From the NCBI GenBank assembly GCA_019417975.1, contig DYCT01000096.1, forward strand, positions 1-7,376: a stretch of 7,376 bases of DNA, given 5' to 3'. This DNA comes from Bacteroides sp. Lineage in GTDB: Bacteria > Bacteroidota > Bacteroidia > Bacteroidales > Bacteroidaceae. The position numbers and the translations under genes were made by a program. Positions 1 through 7,205 of this stretch are shown one piece after another; within the stretch, counting starts at the first letter, position 1, and each line of letters opens with the position of its first letter. The notes below the pieces were generated by a model. That model saw only the letters and a list, made by a program, of their open reading frames with translations, was not told where the DNA came from and made no database searches.

Positions 1-16
1 TCAAAAAGGGAAAAAG

Positions 17-637
17 ATGAGAAAATTAGTTTGTTTCTGCTTGTTGCTTTTCCCCGTAAACGCGATGGCACAAAATGTGGATATCAATTTACTAAAGAAG
101 ATAAATGGCTTAGACGGAGGCTTTGCACGTGGGTATACCAAGTTTATTTCTGCTACAACTCCTTATATCGCTATCGGTGTACCGGTATTAATGGGGATCA
201 ACGCATTAATCGATAAAGACGAACAAGCATTGGAGGATGCCATTTACGTAGGCACCAGTGTCATCGAAGCGGCTGCCATCACATTCGCATTAAAATATGC
301 AGTCGACCGTCCACGCCCTTACGAACGTTATAAAGGAGAGATTGACAGACGCGATTTCCCGGACAGTCCTTCATTCCCATCCGGACATACGGCTGCTGCT
401 TTCTCTTTAGCCACTTCGCTTTCTATCAAGTATCCTAAATGGTATGTCATTGCTCCTTCTGCCTTATGGGCTTGCTCGGTTGGTTTTTCGCGCATGAACC
501 AAGGGGTACATTATCCGAGCGATGTGCTGTGTGGGGCTATTATCGGCAGTGGATGTGCTGTAGCCAACATTTACATTAATCGCGGTTTAAAAAAACTATT
601 TTTAGGTAAGCAAAAGCCGACTTTAATTACTTATTAA
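17..637 (+). CDS. PAP2-family phosphatase, exported/membrane-bound
   Basis: A 206-residue type 2 phosphatidic acid phosphatase (PAP2 superfamily). All three family motifs are intact: KX6RP (K93 to R100-P101), PSGH (121-124) and SRX5HX3D (S158-R159, H165, D169). The two histidines and the final aspartate form the usual phosphohistidine catalytic centre. Residues 1-18 look like a signal peptide, with likely cleavage after Ala-Met-Ala before Q19. Hydrophobic segments near 47-65, 76-92, 142-157 and 169-187 suggest a membrane protein with its active site facing the periplasm. Known family members remove phosphate from phosphatidic acid, undecaprenyl pyrophosphate, phosphatidylglycerol phosphate or lipid A. 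Sequence alone does not choose among these, so no symbol is given. The start at 17 has a purine-rich stretch with GGG about 6 nt upstream. The gene is convergent with the protease operon, and its promoter lies outside the window. The family call is firm; the substrate is unknown. Confidence 0.93.
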   Translation: MRKLVCFCLLLFPVNAMAQNVDINLLKKINGLDGGFARGYTKFISATTPYIAIGVPVLMGINALIDKDEQALEDAIYVGTSVIEAAAITFALKYAVDRPRPYERYKGEIDRRDFPDSPSFPSGHTAAAFSLATSLSIKYPKWYVIAPSALWACSVGFSRMNQGVHYPSDVLCGAIIGSGCAVANIYINRGLKKLFLGKQKPTLITY

Positions 638-653
638 GTCTTTTCTGCTTTTT
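608..653 (+). terminator. Probable intrinsic terminator of the PAP2 gene, possibly bidirectional
   Basis: An interrupted hairpin spans the end of the PAP2 gene. AAGCA (608-612) pairs with TGCTT (646-650), AAA (613-615) with TTT (642-644), and GACTT plus AAT (619-627) with ATTAAGTC (633-640), around a 5-nt loop. Small bulges fall at C617-C618, T624 and C645. A short T run (649-653) follows. The stop codon (635-637) lies in the right arm. Because it sits between two convergent genes, the same hairpin may also help end the minus-strand operon, although the T run on that side is about 6 nt further on. The stem is A/T-rich and imperfect, so confidence is moderate. Confidence 0.5.
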
Positions 654-678
654 AGCGGACAGCACTATTTCCACACCC

Positions 679-2280
679 TTAATTATTCAGTAAAGGTTGA
701 ATGATAGGCTTTCGTTGTAGGAAATCTTTACCTGCCATCAACCGAAGCGCTTCTTGGATTACAGGTTCTTTTTCGTTAATAATCCGGTAATACTCTTGCA
801 TGGTCCATAAATCGCGTGCGATAAGGGCTTTCAGCAACAGTTTCAGTTGGGGTATCGATTGTTTGAACTCCTCTTCTGTGCAAGTAATTTTTTCTTTTTC
901 ACCTGCTTGGCGTAGATTCTGCAATAGTTCGTCACTAATAATGAAATGGGTCTCAAATTTCTCGAAAGAGGGATAGCGTTTTAACCATTCTCTGCGATGC
1001 AGCTCTATCTGTTGCAAATGAGTTTGCAGCAACACACCTTTCTGACTCAACTCACGATGGTATTTAGTAAAACGAGTGGTATCGATAGGAATGAAATAAT
1101 CGGGCATGATACCTCCTCCACCATAGACCGTACGCCCCAGTTTACGAGTAGCGTAGCGGAGTGAATCCGGGAAATGGATACTATCTGCATGACACATCTC
1201 ACCTTTATTATATCGGTCTATCAAGTCATGATTGTATTGCTCAATGCTTTCGTATGACTTTTGAATACAACGCCCCGATGGAGTATAATAGCGCGCTATA
1301 GTCAGCCGTATCATAGAGCCATCCGGAAGGTCGATAGGACGCTGCACCAATCCTTTTCCATACGAGCGACGACCAATTACGATACCACGATCCCAATCTT
1401 GCACGGCACCGGTTACAATCTCACTGGCCGAAGCAGAAAACTCATCAATGAGAACAGCCAATTTCCCCTGACGGAATTTCCCATTGCCTTTGGCATAAAA
1501 ATCATTGCGACTACTTTTCCGGCCCTCGGTATAAACGATTAACTCTTTTGCTTGCAAGAATTCATTTGCCAAATCAATGGCTGCATTCAGATACCCTCCA
1601 CCATTCCCTTGCAGGTCTAAAATAAGATTTTCCATACCCTGACTTTTTAATTTATCCAAGGCCTGTACAAACTCTTTATGTGTATTAGCTCCAAAACGGT
1701 CGATACGGATATAACCGATTTTCTTCCGGATGAGATAGGCAGCATCAATACTGCGAAGCGGAATACGATCGCGTTTCACAGTAAACGAAAGTAGTTCATC
1801 CACATTTCTACGCAGAATTTTCATCTCCACTTTTGTACCACGTGTACCACGTAGACGTCGCATGATTTCTTCTGTTTTCATTTTCACCCCAGCAATAACA
1901 CTATCGTTGACAGCTACAATGCGGTCACCAGCTCGGATACCCACCTTTTCCGAAGGGCCTCCTGAGATGGCCTGTATCACAAGCAGTGTATCTTGTACCA
2001 TGTTAAACTGTACACCGATACCATCAAAATTGCCTTGTAACGGTTCATTCAGTTTTTTCACCTCTTCAGGATTGGAATAAAGCGAATGAGGATCCAACTG
2101 AGCCAACATTTTAATGATAGCTTCTTCCACAAGTTTGCTCTCATCCACATCATCCACATAGAAATTAGCAATGGCCAATTCTGCCATTTGTAACTTTCGA
2201 ACCTGTTGCAGGTCTACTTTTTGAGCTTGCATATCCAAACTCACCAAAACAAGCAAGAGTATGTAAAAAAACTGTTTCAT
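679..2280 (-). CDS. S41-family C-terminal processing protease (CtpA/Prc-like) with PDZ domain
   Basis: A 533-residue serine protease of peptidase family S41. Order of parts: signal peptide (about 1-20, ending Met-Gln-Ala-Gln), helical N-terminal region (25-80), PDZ domain (about 85-168, with GIGVQF at 87-92 and the carboxylate-loop/GIRAGDRIVAVND region at 108-126), then the S41 core (about 180-345). The core contains LDLQGNGGG (221-229), SASASE (282-287) and SYGKG (306-310). S284 and K309 are the inferred Ser/Lys dyad, 25 residues apart as in known tail-specific proteases. The C-terminal part (about 345-533) begins with a glycine-rich YGGGGIMPD stretch (386-394) and extends well past the core; it probably acts in the periplasm along with the rest of the protein. 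This family cleaves near the C-termini of substrate proteins in the envelope. The start lies 14 nt after the coaD stop, indicating co-transcription as the last gene of the parE-coaD operon. The family is firm; the substrate is unknown. Confidence 0.95.
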   Translation of the reverse strand: MKQFFYILLLVLVSLDMQAQKVDLQQVRKLQMAELAIANFYVDDVDESKLVEEAIIKMLAQLDPHSLYSNPEEVKKLNEPLQGNFDGIGVQFNMVQDTLLVIQAISGGPSEKVGIRAGDRIVAVNDSVIAGVKMKTEEIMRRLRGTRGTKVEMKILRRNVDELLSFTVKRDRIPLRSIDAAYLIRKKIGYIRIDRFGANTHKEFVQALDKLKSQGMENLILDLQGNGGGYLNAAIDLANEFLQAKELIVYTEGRKSSRNDFYAKGNGKFRQGKLAVLIDEFSASASEIVTGAVQDWDRGIVIGRRSYGKGLVQRPIDLPDGSMIRLTIARYYTPSGRCIQKSYESIEQYNHDLIDRYNKGEMCHADSIHFPDSLRYATRKLGRTVYGGGGIMPDYFIPIDTTRFTKYHRELSQKGVLLQTHLQQIELHRREWLKRYPSFEKFETHFIISDELLQNLRQAGEKEKITCTEEEFKQSIPQLKLLLKALIARDLWTMQEYYRIINEKEPVIQEALRLMAGKDFLQRKPIIQPLLNN

Positions 2281-2294
2281 GTGTTGTAACGGTG

Positions 2295-2753
2295 TTATTC
2301 AGTTATCTTCATCCCCTGAGGAATGAAAACAGAGATATCTTTTCCATACGAAAGCAGTTCGCGTACAGTAGTAGAACTGATGCTTGTAAGCTCCGGCTCG
2401 GTAAAGAGCAGGATAGTCTCTACCCCCGCCAATTTTCGATTGACATCGGCTATTGTTTCCTCATACTCGAAATCTTTTACCGTACGAATACCGCGTATGA
2501 TAAATTGCGCATCTTGTTGCAAGGCAAAGTCGACGGTAAGGCAACTATACGCTTCTACACGAATACGTACCTCGTCTTTATAAAGCTCCCGGATCTGTTG
2601 CAGTCGTTGGTCAACAGAAAAGTGAGTACGCTTATTCTCGTTGATACCAATGGCAATAATCAATTCGTCCATAAAGGTCAGTGCCCGGCGTACTACTGAT
2701 TCATGTCCGATGGTAAAGGGGTCGAAAGTCCCCGGGAAAATAGCTCTTCTCAT
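2295..2753 (-). CDS. coaD: Phosphopantetheine adenylyltransferase
   Basis: A 152-residue cytoplasmic enzyme of the nucleotidyltransferase superfamily. It transfers AMP from ATP to 4'-phosphopantetheine, giving dephospho-CoA, the penultimate step of coenzyme A synthesis. Visible family motifs are [12 protein letters not shown] (6-17), containing the T/HxGH nucleotide-binding signature (T14 to H17); K41; RGIR (87-90) followed by the DFEYE segment (94-98); and ISSTTVR (125-131), which contacts ATP phosphates. The length is close to that usual for bacterial CoaD (about 155-165). The ATG at 2753 overlaps the parE stop in a 4-nt ATGA, so the two are very likely translationally coupled and share the parE promoter. 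Nothing is missing or broken. Confidence 0.97.
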   Translation of the reverse strand: MRRAIFPGTFDPFTIGHESVVRRALTFMDELIIAIGINENKRTHFSVDQRLQQIRELYKDEVRIRVEAYSCLTVDFALQQDAQFIIRGIRTVKDFEYEETIADVNRKLAGVETILLFTEPELTSISSTTVRELLSYGKDISVFIPQGMKITE

Positions 2754-4657
2754 GATTCTGCAATGTCTTCTTCTGTTATTAAGTTATCAATAATGAATCC
2801 CTGGCGTTCCATGGTATTCTTACCCATATAGAATTCCAACAGCTCCTTTACGGTATCTGTTTTGCGCAGGCTCACCTGTTCCAAGCGCATATCCTTACCG
2901 ATAAAATGCTTGAACTCATCGGGAGAGATTTCACCCAAACCTTTAAATCGGGTGATTTCCGGATTAGGGCTGAGCTGTTCAATGGCTTTGATACGCTCCT
3001 CTTCCGAATAGCAATAGCGAGTCTCCTTTTTGTTGCGGACGCGGAATAGAGGGGTTTGTAGAATATAAACATGCCCTTTCTTTATCAAGTCGGGGAAAAA
3101 CTGAAGGAAGAACGTAATCATAAGCAAACGGATGTGCATACCGTCGACATCGGCATCGGTTGCCACAATAATCTTGTTATAGCGCAGACCTTCCATGCCG
3201 TCTTCGATATTCAACGCTGCTTGCAGCAGATTAAACTCCTCATTTTCGTAGACCACTTTCTTTGTCAATCCATAGGAGTTGAGCGGCTTTCCGCGCAAGC
3301 TGAATACAGCCTGAGTATTCACATCACGACTCTTGGTAATGGAACCACTGGCCGAATCGCCCTCTGTGATAAAGATACACGATTCTTCCTGCTTATCTCC
3401 GCGGGTATCACTCAGGTGATATCGGCAATCGCGCAACTTACGGTTATGCAAATTAGCTTTTTTAGCTCGTTCGCGAGCTATTTTAGTCACTCCGGCAATA
3501 GCTTTTCGCTCTTTTTCCGACTCTTGGATTTTCTCCATCATGGTCTCGGCTATTGCAGGATTGCGGTGTAAAAAGTTGTCTACATTCTCTTTAATAAAAT
3601 CACCGATAAACTTATTAACGCTTATCCCAGACAGCGGATAAGCATGACCCTCACTGTCTTTATCAGGTGCCATATAAAGCGAACCCAACTTGATTTTAGT
3701 CTGACTCTCAAATGTAGGTTCTATCACATTAATGGCCACTGCTGCCACCAATCCGTTGCGTACGTCTTGCAGTTCATAGTTTTTCCCATAAAACTCCTTA
3801 ATGGTGCGAGCGATATGTTCTTTGAAGGCACTTTGGTGAGTTCCTCCTTGGGTGGTGTGCTGTCCGTTGACGAATGAATAATACTCTTCTCCGTACTGGG
3901 TGGTATGTGTAAACGCTATTTCGATGTCTTCTCCGATAAGGTGTACAATGGGATAAAGACCCGGCTCCGTCATATTATCCGTCAACAAATCTTCCAGTCC
4001 GTTACGACTGATAATGCGGCTGCCATTATAATAGATGCCCAACCCTGTGTTTAGGTAAGTATAGTTGCGCAACATCTGTTCGATAAACTCCGGTTTGAAG
4101 TGATAGTTCGAGAACAGGCTGCTGTCCGGTTCGAAGAAAATGTAAGTTCCGTTTTCTTCAGAAGTCTTCTCTGTGTGGTCACTGATAAGTTCTCCCCGTT
4201 CGAAGATGGCTTCTCGCATCTGTCCTTCACGGATGGCGCGAGCTATAAATCGAGAACTCAATGCGTTGACAGCTTTGGCTCCGACACCGTTTAGTCCGAC
4301 ACTCTTCTTAAATGCTTTCGTGTCATACTTTCCTCCTGTATTCAGCATGGATACAGCATCCACCAAGCTACCAAGAGGGATTCCACGTCCATAATCGCGA
4401 ACAGATACGCGCAAGTTGTCTTCTATATCTACATCAATGCGCTTTCCGGCTCCCATCTTAAACTCGTCGATACTATTGTCGATTACTTCTTTCAACAATA
4501 CATAGATACCGTCTTCGGGTTGACTACCATCACCCAATCGACCGATATACATACCGGGACGGGTACGCACATGCTCCATATCGGACAGGTGCCGGATATT
4601 ATCTTCGGTATAGTTGACTTCGGTTGAGGTTATATTTTGCTGGCTTAATTCTTCCAT
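2750..4657 (-). CDS. parE: DNA topoisomerase IV subunit B (type IIA, ATPase subunit)
   Basis: A 635-residue ATPase/TOPRIM subunit of a type IIA topoisomerase, which with ParC decatenates daughter chromosomes. The GHKL ATPase domain shows EVIDNSIDE (57-65; E57 the likely general base, N61 for Mg), DYGRGIP (88-94) and [13 protein letters not shown] (121-133). A transducer domain follows to about 400, with Q319-K321 (QTK) as the likely ATP-sensing loop. The TOPRIM domain carries EGDSASG (432-438) and DADVDG (501-506). The C-terminal FKGLGE is at 571-576. The choice of ParE over GyrB rests on the Bacteroidetes style of the TOPRIM motifs (SASGS rather than [15 protein letters not shown]) and on the gene context without recF or gyrA; a GyrB label is less likely but not excluded. 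The frame is open 42 codons further upstream, but the promoter -7 element (4690-4683) lies inside that extension, so the start is placed at 4657. AAGGTG at 4667-4662 may serve as a ribosome site. Confidence 0.9.
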   Translation of the reverse strand: MEELSQQNITSTEVNYTEDNIRHLSDMEHVRTRPGMYIGRLGDGSQPEDGIYVLLKEVIDNSIDEFKMGAGKRIDVDIEDNLRVSVRDYGRGIPLGSLVDAVSMLNTGGKYDTKAFKKSVGLNGVGAKAVNALSSRFIARAIREGQMREAIFERGELISDHTEKTSEENGTYIFFEPDSSLFSNYHFKPEFIEQMLRNYTYLNTGLGIYYNGSRIISRNGLEDLLTDNMTEPGLYPIVHLIGEDIEIAFTHTTQYGEEYYSFVNGQHTTQGGTHQSAFKEHIARTIKEFYGKNYELQDVRNGLVAAVAINVIEPTFESQTKIKLGSLYMAPDKDSEGHAYPLSGISVNKFIGDFIKENVDNFLHRNPAIAETMMEKIQESEKERKAIAGVTKIARERAKKANLHNRKLRDCRYHLSDTRGDKQEESCIFITEGDSASGSITKSRDVNTQAVFSLRGKPLNSYGLTKKVVYENEEFNLLQAALNIEDGMEGLRYNKIIVATDADVDGMHIRLLMITFFLQFFPDLIKKGHVYILQTPLFRVRNKKETRYCYSEEERIKAIEQLSPNPEITRFKGLGEISPDEFKHFIGKDMRLEQVSLRKTDTVKELLEFYMGKNTMERQGFIIDNLITEEDIAES

Positions 4658-4682
4658 TTTACACCTTATAATATGTTTTGCA

Positions 4683-4713
4683 CAAAGATATATTTTTATT
4701 TGCAAATAGCAGA
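4683..4713 (-). promoter_or_regulatory. Promoter of the parE-coaD-protease operon
   Basis: On the minus strand TATCTTTG (4690-4683) is a perfect match to the Bacteroidetes -7 consensus TAnnTTTG. TCTG (4713-4710), 19 nt upstream, matches three of four bases of the -33 TTTG. Transcription would begin near 4677, leaving about a 20-nt leader before the parE ATG at 4657. The spacer contains a perfect palindrome, listed separately. Confidence 0.7.
4697..4708. promoter_or_regulatory. 12-bp perfect palindrome inside the parE promoter spacer
   Basis: TATTTGCAAATA is a perfect 12-bp inverted repeat located between the -33 and -7 elements of the parE promoter. A dimeric repressor bound here would block RNA polymerase, so it is a candidate operator. 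No regulator is encoded nearby, and A/T-rich intergenic DNA produces such palindromes by chance, so the function is inferred only. Confidence 0.35.
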
Positions 4714-4805
4714 AGGCTTGCAATAAGAAAAATGCCATCGAAGAGACTGCTCTAAAAGAGGAACTGTGTCCGAAAGTTCTCAAAGCGAATCCGGCTTGTC
4801 CGTGC

Positions 4806-4852
4806 TAAAACAAAGAGGGTGTGTCGCAATGAAGCGACACACCCTCCGTTTG
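4806..4852 (-). terminator. Intrinsic terminator of rpsO
   Basis: A perfect 13-bp stem, GAGGGTGTGTCGC (4815-4827) with GCGACACACCCTC (4834-4846), encloses a 6-nt loop. On the minus strand it is followed by TTTGTTTT (4814-4807). It starts about 25-30 nt after the rpsO stop. CAAA (4811-4814) can also pair with TTTG (4849-4852) past a 2-nt bulge, lengthening the stem. It separates rpsO from the parE operon. Confidence 0.9.
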
Positions 4853-4876
4853 TTCCTTCGCAAAGCAATCGGATGA

Positions 4877-5146
4877 TTACTTTCTCAAGCCAAGTTCCTT
4901 GATGATGGCACGATATCTCTCGATATCTCTGTCCTTCAAGTAGTTGAGCAAACGACGACGTTTACCTACCAACATAGTCAAGGCTCTTTCAGTGCTATAA
5001 TCTTTCTTGTTGACCTTCAAGTGTTCGGTCAAGTGGGAAATACGGTATGAAAACAATGCAATCTGAGATTCAGCTGATCCAGTATCAGTGTTAGACTTTC
5101 CGTACTTTCCAAAGATTTCTTGTTTTTTTGCTGCGTCTAAATACAT
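4877..5146 (-). CDS. rpsO: 30S ribosomal protein S15
   Basis: An 89-residue protein, the usual length of bacterial S15 (uS15), a primary 16S rRNA-binding protein of the 30S platform. Characteristic stretches are [21 protein letters not shown] (about 20-40), the central-domain rRNA-binding helices around [21 protein letters not shown] (47-67) and the ending [19 protein letters not shown] (70-88). The open frame continues about 81 codons upstream, but that part is low-quality sequence covering the promoter and even the divergent typA start, so the ATG at 5146 is chosen. The gene is monocistronic: it has its own promoter upstream and its own terminator downstream. In several bacteria S15 represses its own translation through its mRNA leader. 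Here the predicted leader is only about 40 nt, A/T-rich, and shows no obvious structured S15 site. Confidence 0.98.
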   Translation of the reverse strand: MYLDAAKKQEIFGKYGKSNTDTGSAESQIALFSYRISHLTEHLKVNKKDYSTERALTMLVGKRRRLLNYLKDRDIERYRAIIKELGLRK

Positions 5147-5192
5147 AATGTTTTTGACTTTAAAAATATGACAATAATTCTTTTTGAGCGTG

Positions 5193-5223
5193 CAAAGATA
5201 CATATTATCTTTTAATTGCCAAA
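5193..5223 (-). promoter_or_regulatory. rpsO: rpsO promoter
   Basis: On the minus strand TTTG (5223-5220) and TATCTTTG (5200-5193) match both the -33 and -7 Bacteroidetes consensus elements exactly, with a 19-nt spacer, which is the standard distance. Transcription is expected near 5187, about 40 nt before the rpsO ATG. This is the best promoter in the window, fitting a highly expressed ribosomal gene. Confidence 0.88.
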
Positions 5224-5273
5224 GTTTTAAGAGAAATAAATAGTAAAGAAATGTCCATTTACAGAAATTATCG

Positions 5274-5281
5274 TAACTTTG
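5274..5281 (+). promoter_or_regulatory. typA: typA promoter -7 element
   Basis: TAACTTTG fits the Bacteroidetes -7 consensus TAnnTTTG on the plus strand. I do not see a TTTG -33 at the expected 5250-5254, so this promoter is weaker in sequence than that of rpsO or may need an activator. Transcription would begin near 5287, giving a leader of only about 15 nt before the ATG at 5303. The in-frame ATG at 5279 lies within this element and therefore cannot be the start. Confidence 0.7.
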
Positions 5282-5302
5282 CACCCAAATTATAGGTATT
5301 AT

Positions 5303-7102
5303 ATGCAGAATATTAGGAACATTGCCATTATCGCCCATGTTGACCATGGTAAGACGACGCTTGTCGATAAGATGATGTTGGCTGGTCATTTGTTTAGGGA
5401 CAACCAGTCGACAGGTGAATTAATGCTGGATAACAACGATTTGGAACGTGAGAGAGGTATTACAATTCTTTCGAAGAATGTTTCAATCAATTATAAAGGA
5501 ACAAAAATCAATGTGATAGATACTCCGGGACACGCTGACTTCGGTGGTGAAGTGGAGCGCGTGCTGAATATGGCAGACGGTTGCATCCTTTTGGTTGACG
5601 CCTTTGAAGGACCGATGCCACAAACCCGTTTTGTATTGCAGAAAGCATTGCAAATTGGTTTGAAACCGATTGTCGTAGTAAATAAGGTAGATAAACCCAA
5701 CTGCCGTCCGGAAGAAGTATACGAAATGGTATTCGACTTAATGTTCAGCTTGAACGCTACAGAAGACCAACTCGACTTCCCGGTACTTTATGGTTCGGCC
5801 AAAAACAATTGGATGAGCGACGATTGGAAGCATCAGACAGAAGACATCACACCGCTGCTCGATGCTATTGTGAAATACATCCCGGCTCCTACTCAATTGG
5901 AAGGTACTCCACAGATGCTTATCACTTCGCTCGACTACTCAGCCTACACCGGTCGTATTGCCGTAGGTCGTGTACATCGCGGCACATTGCGCGAGGGTAT
6001 GAATGTGACACTGGCTAAGCGTGACGGTTCACAGACTAAATCGAAAATCAAAGAACTGCATGTTTTCGAAGGAATGGGACGCAAGAAAGCTGCCGAAGTT
6101 TCTTCGGGCGATATCTGCGCCATCGTTGGTGTAGAAGGTTTTGAAATCGGCGACACCATTTGCGACTTTGAAAATCCGGAACCGCTTCCACCGATTGCTA
6201 TCGATGAACCTACCATGAGTATGCTTTTCACCATCAACGACTCTCCGTTCTTTGGCCGGGAAGGAAAATTTGTTACTTCACGCCACATTCAGGAACGTTT
6301 AACAAAAGAGTTGGACAAGAACCTGGCTTTGCGTGTTCGCAAAACAGAAAATGAGGATGGTAAATGGATTGTTTCGGGTCGTGGTGTGTTACACTTGTCT
6401 GTCTTAATCGAGACAATGCGTCGCGAAGGATATGAACTTCAGGTAGGTCAGCCTCAGGTTATTTACAAAGAAATAGACGGAGTGAAGTGTGAGCCTATCG
6501 AAGAACTGACTATCAGTGTTCCCGAAGAGTTTGCCAGCAAGATGATTGATATGGTAACTCGCCGAAAAGGAGATATGGTATCGATGGAAACACAAGGCGA
6601 CCGTGTCAACATTGAGTTCGACATGCCGTCACGCGGTATCATCGGACTTCGTACCAATGTATTGACAGCTTCGCAAGGTGAAGCGATTATGGCGCACCGC
6701 TTTAAAGAATACCAACCCTATAAGGGAGATATTGAACGTCGCACCAATGGTTCTATGATTGCAATGGAGAGCGGTACCGCTTTTGCATACGCCATCGATA
6801 AATTGCAAGACCGCGGTAAGTTCTTTATCAATCCACAAGAAGATGTTTATGCCGGACAGGTAGTAGGCGAACATGTACACGACAATGACTTGGTAATCAA
6901 CGTAACGAAATCGAAGAAGCTGACCAACATGCGTGCTTCCGGCTCGGATGACAAAGCACGTATTATTCCACCGGTGATTTTCTCGCTGGAAGAAGCATTG
7001 GAATACATCAAGGAAGATGAATATGTAGAAGTAACTCCCAAAAGCATGCGAATGCGTAAGGTTATCTTGGACGAATTGGAACGCAAACGTGCCAACCGAT
7101 AA
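5303..7102 (+). CDS. typA: Translational GTPase TypA/BipA
   Basis: A 599-residue ribosome-associated GTPase of the EF-G-like family, linked in other bacteria to 50S assembly at low temperature and to stress and virulence responses. The G domain has G1 AHVDHGKT (11-18), switch I RGIT (51-54), G3 DTPGH (73-77), G4 NKVD (127-130) and G5 GSAK (164-167). A beta-barrel domain II (about 200-290, with [11 protein letters not shown] at 217-227) and EF-G-like domains III and V (about 303-480) follow. The BipA-specific C-terminal domain (about 480-599) contains [11 protein letters not shown] (541-551), and the tail is rich in basic residues. The length is typical and nothing is truncated. The start at residue MQNIRN is chosen because the promoter -7 element overlaps the upstream ATG at 5279. 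It is transcribed divergently from rpsO and ends in its own terminator. Confidence 0.97.
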   Translation: MQNIRNIAIIAHVDHGKTTLVDKMMLAGHLFRDNQSTGELMLDNNDLERERGITILSKNVSINYKGTKINVIDTPGHADFGGEVERVLNMADGCILLVDAFEGPMPQTRFVLQKALQIGLKPIVVVNKVDKPNCRPEEVYEMVFDLMFSLNATEDQLDFPVLYGSAKNNWMSDDWKHQTEDITPLLDAIVKYIPAPTQLEGTPQMLITSLDYSAYTGRIAVGRVHRGTLREGMNVTLAKRDGSQTKSKIKELHVFEGMGRKKAAEVSSGDICAIVGVEGFEIGDTICDFENPEPLPPIAIDEPTMSMLFTINDSPFFGREGKFVTSRHIQERLTKELDKNLALRVRKTENEDGKWIVSGRGVLHLSVLIETMRREGYELQVGQPQVIYKEIDGVKCEPIEELTISVPEEFASKMIDMVTRRKGDMVSMETQGDRVNIEFDMPSRGIIGLRTNVLTASQGEAIMAHRFKEYQPYKGDIERRTNGSMIAMESGTAFAYAIDKLQDRGKFFINPQEDVYAGQVVGEHVHDNDLVINVTKSKKLTNMRASGSDDKARIIPPVIFSLEEALEYIKEDEYVEVTPKSMRMRKVILDELERKRANR

Positions 7103-7134
7103 CCCATTAGTAGAAGGTTTTTTAGGATATATCT

Positions 7135-7183
7135 AGAGGGTTGAAGGTTTTCAATGCAAACATATCTTCAACCCTCTTTTTTT
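7135..7183 (+). terminator. Intrinsic terminator of typA
   Basis: AGAGGGTTGAAG (7135-7146) is perfectly complementary to CTTCAACCCTCT (7166-7177), a 12-bp stem. Inner GTTT (7147-7150) can also pair with AAAC (7158-7161) around a 7-nt loop. A run of seven T (7177-7183) follows. It begins 33 nt after the typA stop. Confidence 0.92.
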
Positions 7184-7205
7184 AATTATAAAATCAGATT
7201 TAAGG

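Noticed and set aside
1835..1852. Tandem 9-bp repeat (gtaccacgt twice)
   Set aside because: It encodes the repeated Arg-Gly-Thr of the PDZ domain in frame, a conserved feature of this family, so it is explained by the protein.
3071..3571. 166-codon plus-strand open frame opposite parE
   Set aside because: It is fully antisense to the conserved TOPRIM and transducer region of parE, with no recognisable domain or start signal; a shadow of the real gene.
4658..4783. N-terminal 42-codon extension of parE
   Set aside because: The extension contains the parE promoter -7 element and shows no resemblance to type IIA topoisomerase N-termini.
4714..4805. Possible small gene or RNA between rpsO and parE
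   Set aside because: No open frame with a start signal, no promoter and no strong structure beyond the rpsO terminator; only a short TGTCCG direct repeat is visible.
4911..4930. Tandem 10-bp repeat (cgatatctct twice) in rpsO
   Set aside because: It lies in the conserved RDIERYR segment of S15; the 10-bp unit is out of codon phase and looks coincidental.
5279..5302. Upstream in-frame ATG for typA
   Set aside because: It overlaps the TAACTTTG promoter element and would lie upstream of the predicted transcription start.
5147..5389. N-terminal extension of rpsO (about 81 codons)
   Set aside because: It covers the rpsO promoter and runs antisense into typA; S15 is normally 89 residues and starts at 5146.
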